Notes under the pieces: model-generated
What the model was told of the DNA's origin: nothing
Databases searched by the model: none
What the model saw: only the letters and a program-made list of their open reading frames with translations
Translations under genes and position numbers: made by a program
Assembly: GCA_902624105.1 (NCBI GenBank)
Contig: CACNWH010000009.1
Span: 1 to 43,706, forward strand
DNA length: 43,706 bases
From: an uncultured Prochlorococcus sp.
GTDB taxonomy: Bacteria > Cyanobacteriota > Cyanobacteriia > PCC-6307 > Cyanobiaceae
Reading direction: 5' to 3'
Shown: positions 36,213-43,706 of the stretch, piece after piece
How the letters are laid out: the number at the start of each line of letters is the position of its first letter
Numbering within the stretch: position 1 is the first letter of the stretch

Positions 36213-37556
36213 ATGAATAATTTATATAAATTTAAAAATATTAAATATAAAAATTTTTCGACAAAGTATTTAAATAATTTTGGATTGAAAATATTTCAAA
36301 CAGCAGTTTTATTATTAGCTTCAGCTCCATTTTTTAGTTTTATTTTATTTTTAATTTCTTCCTTTATAGGTAGTACTAACAGGGATGATGGATTTTTCAA
36401 GGACAAATACAATTGGCCATTTATATTTGCATCAATCTTTATGATCGTTAATTCATGCTTAATAACAAGTGATTTGATAGATATTCCAGAATTAGATGTG
36501 TCGCTGATATGGATTGGACTTCTAAATTGGCTTCCTTTTTTTTGGTGTTTTTGGAGTTTCCAGAAATTTCTAGTCACTAAAAAACTTAGATCAGATACTG
36601 CAAAGCTTTTTTTAATCGGATCTTTTCCCGTTTTAATAAGTGGTTTTTGTCAATACTTCTTAGGTTTATATGGCCCATATAGATTTTTAAATAATTTAAT
36701 AATTTGGTATCAAAGGCCCTTGAATGAGAATGAATTTAGTCAAAGTGCGGTAACAGGTTTATTTAATAATCCAAATTATGCTGGTGCATGGCTGGCAATT
36801 ATTTTCCCAATCTGCTTAGGATTATTCCTTATAAAGAATAAAAATATATTACTCAAGTACTCTTATTTTCTAATAATAATCTTTTTCATTGCAATGATAA
36901 TCTTAACCGCTTCAAGGTCAGCGATACTAGCAATATTACTTTCTTATTTTTTATTTTCGAGATTCAATAAATTCAAAATATTCTCATTATTAACGACTTT
37001 CTTTTTAATATTTGGAGCTTATAAATTTTTGCTTTTCATGAATATAGATATTAAAGCGTTGAGTAATGAATTCTTGCCAAATGAAATTTATAATAAACTT
37101 AGTACATTTAATCTATCAAACTTAAGTTCATTACCAAGAGTTGATATCTGGAGTAAAACTCTAATGTTTATAAGAAATAATATTTTGCTTGGATATGGGG
37201 CAGGTTCCTTTCCTAATATATATGAATCATTCAATGGATCCTTTGGAGATATACAACATTCACATAATATTATCTTAGAGCTTACATTTAGTCATGGAAT
37301 TTTAGTTGCAACCCTTATTTTGTTTCCCATGATTCATCTATTGATTTCCGCCTCTAGAAAATTATTTATTTATGATAGAGAGGAGTATTTTTGTTTAATA
37401 GAGAAGGCTTGGATAATATCATTCGCAAGTTTTTTATTAATTCATATGTTTGACATAACTTATTTCGATGGAAGAATTAGTCTATTATGTTGGACTCTTC
37501 TTGCAGGTTTGCGCTCAATGACCAAAGAATATATGCAAAATCAAAGCTCATTATAG
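36213..37556 (+). CDS. O-antigen ligase/polymerase-like membrane protein
   Basis: A 447-residue membrane protein of the O-antigen ligase/Wzy family, with about ten to twelve hydrophobic helices. A large periplasmic loop near residues 310-370 holds the family Wzy_C signature (GYGAGSFPNIYESFN and QHSHNIILELTFSHGI). It would either polymerise O-units or ligate glycan to lipid A core. I start at ATG 36213; the open frame continues upstream into the tRNA but that part is not coding. Its 3' end overlaps the opposite-strand glycosyltransferase by 16 bases. Ligase and polymerase cannot be told apart here. Confidence 0.85.
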   Translation: MNNLYKFKNIKYKNFSTKYLNNFGLKIFQTAVLLLASAPFFSFILFLISSFIGSTNRDDGFFKDKYNWPFIFASIFMIVNSCLITSDLIDIPELDVSLIWIGLLNWLPFFWCFWSFQKFLVTKKLRSDTAKLFLIGSFPVLISGFCQYFLGLYGPYRFLNNLIIWYQRPLNENEFSQSAVTGLFNNPNYAGAWLAIIFPICLGLFLIKNKNILLKYSYFLIIIFFIAMIILTASRSAILAILLSYFLFSRFNKFKIFSLLTTFFLIFGAYKFLLFMNIDIKALSNEFLPNEIYNKLSTFNLSNLSSLPRVDIWSKTLMFIRNNILLGYGAGSFPNIYESFNGSFGDIQHSHNIILELTFSHGILVATLILFPMIHLLISASRKLFIYDREEYFCLIEKAWIISFASFLLIHMFDITYFDGRISLLCWTLLAGLRSMTKEYMQNQSSL

Positions 37557-38680
37557 ACAGATATTGTCTCGGAGTTTATAATTTTGCTCGAAAATTTTGA
37601 GATTGCCATTTTAAAACTTTCATTACCCATTTTAAATCTTAAATCATCATCACTTATTAATTTTTCAATAGCATAAGCTAAATTCTCAGAATTTTTTATT
37701 GGAACCAAAAATCCATTTAATCCATCAACAACAACATCCCTACATCCAACTGCATTAGTAGTAATTATAGGTAATCCAAGAGCTGCGCCCTCGAGTAATG
37801 ATTTAGGCAAACCCTCTCTATAAGAAGGGAGACATAATATATCAGTTTCAAATAAGATTTTTTTTATATCATCTATCCAGCCTAACCACTCAATTATTTC
37901 CTGTTCATGCCAAGTCCTTAAAGTATTAGTCTTTAAAGAACTAGGATTTTTCGGATCAATATCCCCTATAAGTAAAAATCTGCATTTAATATTTTTCTTC
38001 TTCAAAATTTTTGCAGCTTCAACAAATTCAAAGATACCTTTATCTTTTAACATTCTCGCGACTAGAGAAATAGTTTTAGTGTTTTTTGTTTTTTTCTTTA
38101 TTTTCAATTTATAATCAATTTCAACACCAGCTCCTCTAATCAATTTCGCATCAGATTTATTAACTATTTTTTGACTTATAAAAAAATTCATATCATCTGA
38201 ATTTTCAAAAATTACCCTATTCCTCTTATCTTTACCATGATGTTTATTTAGACTAAGCCTAAATAAAAAGAGTAATATTGGTTTTAATAATTTAGCTTTA
38301 AAACTATTTGAAGAAAAAACAAATCCCATCCCAATTGGAGCATTAATTACTGACTTAATATTTAAAAATTTAGCTGCAAAAGAGCCATATATAATAGGCT
38401 TTGGTCCTACATTATGAACGATATCAGGTTTTATTTTATAGAGTAAATAACAATACTTTAAAAGAATTATAAATTCATAAAGTGGATTAATACTTCTCCT
38501 ATCTAAGGCTAAAGAAAAAAATTTAATCTTATTATTTTCAATAAGTTTTCTTTTATCAGTCTCATTACAAGAAATACATATTTCGTATCCTGCTTTTCTT
38601 GCATCTACTGCTCTCCCAAGAAAATGGGAAACAAAAAACCAATCTTCAGTTAAGTTGATTAAAATCCTTTTTTTATTCAT
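37541..38680 (-). CDS. Glycosyltransferase family 4
   Basis: A 379-residue cytoplasmic GT-B glycosyltransferase. The N-terminal domain has the KPDIVHNVGPKPIIYGSFAA stretch near 84 and the C-terminal domain the SLVARMLKDKGIFEFVEAAK motif near 208, with EGLPKSLLEGAALGLPIITT near 290 (E-x7-E). It resembles WbnK/PglA-type enzymes that add a sugar to an undecaprenyl-pyrophosphate glycan. It is the last gene of a minus-strand polysaccharide unit and converges with the ligase-like gene, overlapping it by 16 bases. Confidence 0.87.
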   Translation of the reverse strand: MNKKRILINLTEDWFFVSHFLGRAVDARKAGYEICISCNETDKRKLIENNKIKFFSLALDRRSINPLYEFIILLKYCYLLYKIKPDIVHNVGPKPIIYGSFAAKFLNIKSVINAPIGMGFVFSSNSFKAKLLKPILLFLFRLSLNKHHGKDKRNRVIFENSDDMNFFISQKIVNKSDAKLIRGAGVEIDYKLKIKKKTKNTKTISLVARMLKDKGIFEFVEAAKILKKKNIKCRFLLIGDIDPKNPSSLKTNTLRTWHEQEIIEWLGWIDDIKKILFETDILCLPSYREGLPKSLLEGAALGLPIITTNAVGCRDVVVDGLNGFLVPIKNSENLAYAIEKLISDDDLRFKMGNESFKMAISKFSSKIINSETISVYNEL

Positions 38681-38701
38681 TATTGCAATTTCCTAAATAA
38701 T

Positions 38702-39571
38702 CTATTGTTTAAAAAAAAATTTGATTTTCCGCAAATTAAGGAAAATCATAAGAGTCAGACTTTTGGGAAGATATTCCAAAATCAAAAACCATAAAAATAT
38801 AAAAATGGTAGGGTAATTAGTCTTTTTAAAACTCCATTGATAAAAAACATTAATAACATTTTTGAATTTATAAAATTCACTATTTTTACCTTTTATATAA
38901 TTCCAAATATTTATATGATTCTTTATTGACTTTGATATTAGCATCCCTGAATTTGAAACATTATAGTGAAAAAGAGGTTTTGAGAGTCTTTTGCCATAGC
39001 ATTTATTTGCTGCAAGTCTTACATTGAATTCCCAATCTTCATATCCTAACAACATAGTTTCATCATAAAATCCGTTATCAACAAATATATTTTTAGGAAT
39101 AAATATACTGTAGGGAATTTGGTTAATGAACATTTGCTCGAACAAATTAAATACTTTTTTTCTTATCCCTTTATTACTACCTTCTAATATACAATCTGAA
39201 AAAACATACGATGAATTTTTATTATTTTGTAAAAACTTATAAAATTCTTCAAGAGCATTTAAATTAATCCAATCATCCGAATCTAAGAAAAATATATAAT
39301 TTCCTCTCGAGTGAATAACACCAGTATTTCTTGCAGAAGATAATCCTTTATTTTTTTGATTAATAACTTTAATTAGTGAATCATTTTTATAACCTTCTAA
39401 AACTTCCAAAGTATTTTTATCATTTGAACCATCATTAACCAAAATAATTTCTTTTTCAATCCAAGTTTGATTTTTAATGGATTGGATAGTTCTATCTAAC
39501 GTTTCACCACTATTAAAACAAGGAACAACTATGGATATCAGCTTTTGATTATTATAATTCTTAAAATTCAT
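38702..39571 (-). CDS. Glycosyltransferase family 2
   Basis: A 289-residue GT-A glycosyltransferase. The nucleotide-sugar-binding start ISIVVPCFNSGETLDRTIQS follows residue 10, and the metal-binding motif is FFLDSDDWINL near 93. The NDGSNDKNTLE segment lies between them. A hydrophobic C-terminal segment may attach it to the membrane. I choose ATG 39571; GTG starts at 39595 and 39577 are possible and would overlap more of the methyltransferase gene. It is a glycan-assembly enzyme in this cluster; the sugar is unknown. Confidence 0.87.
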   Translation of the reverse strand: MNFKNYNNQKLISIVVPCFNSGETLDRTIQSIKNQTWIEKEIILVNDGSNDKNTLEVLEGYKNDSLIKVINQKNKGLSSARNTGVIHSRGNYIFFLDSDDWINLNALEEFYKFLQNNKNSSYVFSDCILEGSNKGIRKKVFNLFEQMFINQIPYSIFIPKNIFVDNGFYDETMLLGYEDWEFNVRLAANKCYGKRLSKPLFHYNVSNSGMLISKSIKNHINIWNYIKGKNSEFYKFKNVINVFYQWSFKKTNYPTIFIFLWFLILEYLPKSLTLMIFLNLRKIKFFFKQ

Positions 39572-40328
39572 ATTCACATTTTGTCCATATTTCACCCCAA
39601 ATAATTATTATTTCTTTCATTTTCAAGTTTGATATTTTTAACTCTTGTTTCAATTCCTCGAGCGTATGTTCTATCTTATGATCATTATCAGAGAAATAAT
39701 ACATGCCTAATTCTTTTCTAAATGCTATTTGCCAATCCCTCTTAAAATATGGAACTCTTATCAAAAATAAATTAGCTCCACTTAATTTCTGTATATTTTC
39801 AAGAAATGAAGACCTATTTTCAATATGTTCTAACACATTGGAAAGAACAACAACATCTGATTTTATTTCTAGAAAATCATTAATATCTCCATTAATAAAA
39901 TTCAAATTCTTTAGATTATAATTTTTTTGTTTTTCCTTAGCAAAATTAATATTATTTTTATCTAGATCTATTCCAGTTATTAAACTATTTAAGTGTGTTT
40001 TAGCGATACTTATTGCTACGGAACCATTACCACAGCCAACATCCAGTACATTATCTCCATCTTTAATCCTATCAATAAAAAATTGATGATAATTAGTTAA
40101 GAGATGTTTTGGATGCACGCCATTGCCATATTTTATTGCTCTTTCATTTATTATCCAATCTAATTTATCTTTTATTAAAAACAAATTCTTTATTGATTTT
40201 GATTGTCTGCTACCTCTAGATTCCAGGATAAAAAAACTTGTAAATAAAAATCTTCTAATTTTAGAGGGTATCAATAACCAAAAATATGAAAAAACTTTTG
40301 CAATACTTAGAATTATATTTTTTCTCAT
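39561..40328 (-). CDS. SAM-dependent methyltransferase, class I, in polysaccharide cluster
   Basis: A 255-residue methyltransferase. Motif I is VLDVGCGNGSVAISIAK near residue 97, motif II-like SDVVVLSNVLEHIENR near 155, and the rest follows the UbiG/type 11 layout. A hydrophobic, basic N-terminus (residues 1-35) may bind the membrane. Its ATG overlaps the galE stop (ATGA) and its stop overlaps the GT2 start, so the genes are coupled. It probably methylates a sugar of the surface glycan. Confidence 0.82.
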   Translation of the reverse strand: MRKNIILSIAKVFSYFWLLIPSKIRRFLFTSFFILESRGSRQSKSIKNLFLIKDKLDWIINERAIKYGNGVHPKHLLTNYHQFFIDRIKDGDNVLDVGCGNGSVAISIAKTHLNSLITGIDLDKNNINFAKEKQKNYNLKNLNFINGDINDFLEIKSDVVVLSNVLEHIENRSSFLENIQKLSGANLFLIRVPYFKRDWQIAFRKELGMYYFSDNDHKIEHTLEELKQELKISNLKMKEIIIIWGEIWTKCEYEF

Positions 40329-41332
40329 ATTTTATTACTTTTTACAAATTCCCAGGCACTATTACACATCTTATAAAGATCATAGTTTGATTTCCACTTA
40401 AGTATATCATTAGCTTTTTTTGGATTTGCAAAGCAAACAGCGCAATCACCTTCCCTTCTGTTAGAAATTTTAATAGGGATGCTTAAGCCTGATACCTTTT
40501 CAAAAGTTTTTATCAATTCCAAAACACTTACTCCTTCACCAGTTCCAATATTAAAGAAATTTATCCCATTATTTTTATTAATATAATCTAATGCAGTTAC
40601 ATGAGCCTTTGATAAATCCATTATATGAATATAATCACGTACTCCAGTCCCATCTGATGTCTCATAATCATCACCAAATACATTTAAATAATTTTTCGAG
40701 CCGGTAACTACCTTAATCATTTCAGGCATCAAATTAGAATTCTCAACTGATAAAGGGTCATCACCAATTAAGCCAGAATTATGAGCACCTATTGGATTAA
40801 AATATCGCAAACAAGCAATAGACCACTCTCTATCAGCTTTAGAAATATCTTCTAGAATTTTTTCAATAATAATTTTTGTCTGAGCATATGGATTTAATGG
40901 ATTTAATTTATGTTTTTCATCGATTGGACAAAAATCAGGTTCACCATATACTGCAGCTGTACTACTAAAAAGAAACCTTTTTAACCCTGTGCATTTCATC
41001 GCTTGTAGCAAGCTTATAGTTCCTTTTACATTAACCTCATAATAATCTAATGGTCTCATCAGTGAATCTGAAACAGACTTCAATGCCGCAAAATGAATTA
41101 CTGATGAAACTTTATTTTCATTAATTATTTTTATTAAGCTTTCTGTCTCTCTGACATCAACTTCGTAAAATCTGATGTTTTGATTTGTTATTGTTTCTAA
41201 TCTAGCTACAACATCTCTCTTACAGTTAATAAAGTTATCAAGTATTATAAATTTCTGCTTGTTTTCTGCAAGAATTGCTGCGGTATGCGATCCTATATAT
41301 CCAAAACCTCCAGTAAGCAAAGTACAAGTCAT
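40325..41332 (-). CDS. galE: UDP-glucose 4-epimerase
   Basis: GalE interconverts UDP-glucose and UDP-galactose (some also the N-acetyl forms) to supply glycan precursors. The 335-residue SDR protein has the NAD loop GGFGYIG (8-14) and the catalytic S124 (FSSTAAVYGE), Y149 and K153 (YAQTK). The C-terminal half shows GTGEGVSVLELIKTFEKVSG near 266. It overlaps the downstream methyltransferase by four bases (ATGA), within the minus-strand glycan cluster. Confidence 0.95.
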   Translation of the reverse strand: MTCTLLTGGFGYIGSHTAAILAENKQKFIILDNFINCKRDVVARLETITNQNIRFYEVDVRETESLIKIINENKVSSVIHFAALKSVSDSLMRPLDYYEVNVKGTISLLQAMKCTGLKRFLFSSTAAVYGEPDFCPIDEKHKLNPLNPYAQTKIIIEKILEDISKADREWSIACLRYFNPIGAHNSGLIGDDPLSVENSNLMPEMIKVVTGSKNYLNVFGDDYETSDGTGVRDYIHIMDLSKAHVTALDYINKNNGINFFNIGTGEGVSVLELIKTFEKVSGLSIPIKISNRREGDCAVCFANPKKANDILKWKSNYDLYKMCNSAWEFVKSNKI

Positions 41333-41391
41333 GTATAAAAAAATATTTTCTAAGTAAAATTCTTTAAAGGGTCTATTAACATAATAAGAAA

Positions 41392-43323
41392 TTAAATGTC
41401 TTGTTTAATATTTTCGTTAAAAATCCAATCTACAATTTCCTTAGGAGGAGTATAACCAACTACTAATTTTTTTAGTATTGGAAAAATATTTTTAACATCA
41501 TTTTTAGTTATATATTTCTCTAAAGATTGGATCTCAAATTTTAATTGATCCCAATTAATAAAATCATCTTGAGCTTTAAAAATTTTTGGATGTTTGGTAG
41601 ACAATGAATTATCTTCTATAAGAAGTTCTTCATATAATTTTTCGCCCGGTCTTAATCCAGTAATCAATATTTCAATGTCTCCATTTGGATTATTTTTATC
41701 CCTTAATTGTAAACCAGAGAAATTAATCATATTAACTGCAAGATCATAAATTTTTACTGGGTTGCCCATATCTAATAAAAAAACATCTCCACCATCTGAC
41801 ATAGCACCAGCCTGAATAACGAGCTCTGCAGCTTCTTGTATAGTCATAAAATATCTGCATATATCTGGATGAGTAAGAGTTATAGGACCTTTTTCTTTAA
41901 TTTGCTTACGAAATTTAGGAATTACTGAGCCGGACGAATCTAATACATTACCAAATCTGACCATTGAAATTTTTGTTTTTTTCCTTTTTTGATCTGCATA
42001 TAATGCTTGAAGACATAACTCTCCAAGTCTTTTGGATGCTCCCATTACATTAGTGGGACGTACGGCCTTATCAGTAGATATAAATACAAAGTTATCTACT
42101 TCAGTTTTCAAAGAAGCCTGCGCTAAATTTATCGTCCCAAAGACATTATTTTTTAAACCTTCAGATAAATTATGTTCAACAATTGGGACATGCTTATAAG
42201 CCGCAGCATGATAAACAGTATTTGGTTTCCAAGTTTTAAAAATTGAGTTAATATTATCTTTATCTTGAATTGAACAAAGAAGGGGTACTATTTCAAAAGT
42301 TTCAATTTGAATCAACCCAGTTAGTTCATTTACTATTTTATAAAGGGAAAATTCATTAGAATCTAAAAGTAATAGCTTATTTGGCTTGATTCTTATAATC
42401 TCTCTACATAATTGGCTTCCAATTGAGCCTCCTGCTCCTGTTACCATTACGATTTTATCTTTAATATTTTTTTGCAGTAAGTATTTATCAGGATCAACTT
42501 TCTCTCGACCAAGAAGTTCATCAATTTCAAGTTCCATTAAATTAGATGATGTATTACCTTTAGCAATCTCGGCTAAATTGGGAAGTGTCCTTACAGAAAG
42601 ATTAAATTTACTTACATTTTTAATTATTTTTATCCGTTGCGAATAATTAATTCTTGGAAGAGCTAATAATAAAAAAGATATATTTTTATTATTAACTAGG
42701 TATTCTAGTGCTCCTGGAGAGTAAATTTTCTTTCCTGCCAAAACTCTGCCTTGCTTATCTTCATCATCGTCTAAAAAACAAGATACTACAAATTCATTAT
42801 TATTTTCTAAAGCTGATATTAGTTCTCTTCCTGCATTTCCTGCACCATAAATTGCTGCTCTTGGTAAATTAGATTTTTTAAATCTTTTTCTATACAAATC
42901 ACCTATCCAATATCTTATTAAGGCTCTTGATCCACCAACACTAAAAAATAATAATAATGGTTGAATTATACCTATAGTTCTTGGCACATCTCGAAAACTT
43001 ATTAAAGTAATAAAAATAGAGAATAGAAAACCGTAAATAATAATAGATTTTGAAACAGTCAACATCGCATCCCATCCAGAGTATCTAAATATAGTTTTGT
43101 ATAAACCACTAAAATAGAAGACTGGAATTGCAAAAATTATTGACAAGAAAGAAGGAAAGATAATAGATTTTTCAAGAAGGGTAAGATCTCCTAGTCTTAG
43201 ATAGAATGCAAGCCAGACAGTTAAAAAACATAAAAAAGAATCTACAGCCAAATAAATAATCAATTTAAAAAATCTTGGTAAATCCAGAAAATATAATTTA
43301 AATTTATTCATTTCTTTATTCAT
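41392..43323 (-). CDS. capD: FlaA1/CapD-type nucleotide-sugar dehydratase/epimerase
   Basis: A 643-residue WbpM/CapD-like enzyme, probably a UDP-N-acetylglucosamine 4,6-dehydratase starting synthesis of a deoxy-sugar. Four hydrophobic helices occupy about 15-130. A CoA-binding-like Rossmann region (YGAGNAGRELI near 159) is followed by the SDR domain with TGAGGSIG (295-302) and the catalytic S416...M427-x3-K431 pattern (STDKAVRPTNVMGASKR) in which Met replaces Tyr, typical of this group. The start ATG 43323 or 43311 (M5) are both possible. It lies upstream of galE in the glycan cluster. Confidence 0.9.
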   Translation of the reverse strand: MNKEMNKFKLYFLDLPRFFKLIIYLAVDSFLCFLTVWLAFYLRLGDLTLLEKSIIFPSFLSIIFAIPVFYFSGLYKTIFRYSGWDAMLTVSKSIIIYGFLFSIFITLISFRDVPRTIGIIQPLLLFFSVGGSRALIRYWIGDLYRKRFKKSNLPRAAIYGAGNAGRELISALENNNEFVVSCFLDDDEDKQGRVLAGKKIYSPGALEYLVNNKNISFLLLALPRINYSQRIKIIKNVSKFNLSVRTLPNLAEIAKGNTSSNLMELEIDELLGREKVDPDKYLLQKNIKDKIVMVTGAGGSIGSQLCREIIRIKPNKLLLLDSNEFSLYKIVNELTGLIQIETFEIVPLLCSIQDKDNINSIFKTWKPNTVYHAAAYKHVPIVEHNLSEGLKNNVFGTINLAQASLKTEVDNFVFISTDKAVRPTNVMGASKRLGELCLQALYADQKRKKTKISMVRFGNVLDSSGSVIPKFRKQIKEKGPITLTHPDICRYFMTIQEAAELVIQAGAMSDGGDVFLLDMGNPVKIYDLAVNMINFSGLQLRDKNNPNGDIEILITGLRPGEKLYEELLIEDNSLSTKHPKIFKAQDDFINWDQLKFEIQSLEKYITKNDVKNIFPILKKLVVGYTPPKEIVDWIFNENIKQDI

Positions 43324-43360
43324 AAAAGTAAGGTCAATTTATTCTGGATTATGATTTAAT

Positions 43361-43706
43361 TTAAATTTGAACTCTCTTTTTTATTAATTTAGCAGGAACA
43401 CCACCAACAACCGTATATGAGTCTACATTACTTGTAACAACTGCTCCAGCTGCAATTATGGATCCTTTACCAATCTCACAGTTTGGCAGTATTACTACAT
43501 TTGATCCAATCCAAACATCATCATGAACAATTATTTGGCCATCTTTCATACCCTGCTTAATAATAGGTTTATCAGTTGATTTGAATGAATGATTACTAGA
43601 TCTTAATACTACATTAGGTCCAATTAAAACATTATTACCAATAGAAATCTTACCTTTTCCTCTTGCGTTAATCATGACATTAGAATTAAAAGATGCATTA
43701 AAGCCA
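43361..43706 (-). CDS. Hexapeptide-repeat acyltransferase, 5' end beyond window
   Basis: The 3' part of a left-handed beta-helix acetyltransferase, like the WcaF/LacA/maltose O-acetyltransferase group. Repeated I/V-G-x4 hexapeptides are visible (ISIGNNVLIGPNVVLRSSNHS, shortened here as IGNNVLIGPN, then WIGSNVVILPN, CEIGKGSIIAAGAVV), ending with the GGVPAKLIKKR tail common to the family. The frame stays open to the window edge (GFNASFNSNV precedes the first Met), so the real start lies outside. It is upstream of the capD-like gene and likely O-acetylates a glycan sugar. Confidence 0.88.
   Translation of the reverse strand, partial: GFNASFNSNVMINARGKGKISIGNNVLIGPNVVLRSSNHSFKSTDKPIIKQGMKDGQIIVHDDVWIGSNVVILPNCEIGKGSIIAAGAVVTSNVDSYTVVGGVPAKLIKKRVQI

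Overview
The window is a dense, low-G+C stretch of a picocyanobacterial chromosome. It almost certainly comes from Prochlorococcus, probably a high-light-adapted lineage. The basis is psbD-psbC, a divinyl-chlorophyll antenna gene of the Pcb family, short intergenic gaps, very A/T-rich codon use and cyanobacteria-only families (DUF1824, DUF3386, DUF2808, Ycf46). I cannot fix the strain. No transposon, CRISPR array or prophage is visible, and only one gap exceeds 300 bases (4968-5392); it holds what looks like a decayed gene.

Region 1 (1-5000): psbD-psbC overlap and end in a bidirectional hairpin shared with maf. They are followed by cobQ and a coupled small ferredoxin. Region 2 (5000-10400): an iron-related divergent pair (futA substrate-binding protein and a PiuC-type oxygenase), a tiny secreted protein, and two tandem porin genes whose ribosome binding sites are complementary to the conserved core of the small RNA Yfr1. 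Region 3 (10400-18700): glyQ, DUF1824, a MIF-like tautomerase, a methyltransferase, DUF3386, then a pcb gene beside isiB flavodoxin, an arrangement that recalls isiA-isiB. Small proteins follow: peroxiredoxin-like, SemiSWEET, an AEC transporter with a probable one-base frameshift, and a ribbon-helix-helix-like protein.

Region 4 (18700-22560, minus strand): a three-gene unit of DMT exporter, GT4 glycosyltransferase and ArnT-like membrane glycosyltransferase. Region 5 (22600-35970): a long plus-strand housekeeping run, sppA-aroH-DUF2808-rpmH-rnpA-PH protein-yidC-ycf46-serS-rseP-rpsN-pnp. Then come cysQ back to back with rsmI, a LapA-like protein and a helix-turn-helix protein. rpmH, only 45 codons long, is intact.

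Region 6 (36100-43706): a tRNA-Arg(TCT) with its own promoter marks the start of a surface-polysaccharide cluster: O-antigen ligase/polymerase, two glycosyltransferases, a methyltransferase, galE, a FlaA1/CapD-type dehydratase and a hexapeptide acetyltransferase cut by the window edge. A tRNA followed by cell-surface glycan genes is the typical edge of a Prochlorococcus genomic island. The strongest leads for a second look are the paired Yfr1 target sites on the porin genes, the pcb-isiB/futA/piuC iron-stress neighbourhood, the exporter-glycosyltransferase unit, the frameshifted AEC gene, and the decayed ORF at 5004-5323. I did not find a clearly new multi-gene system.
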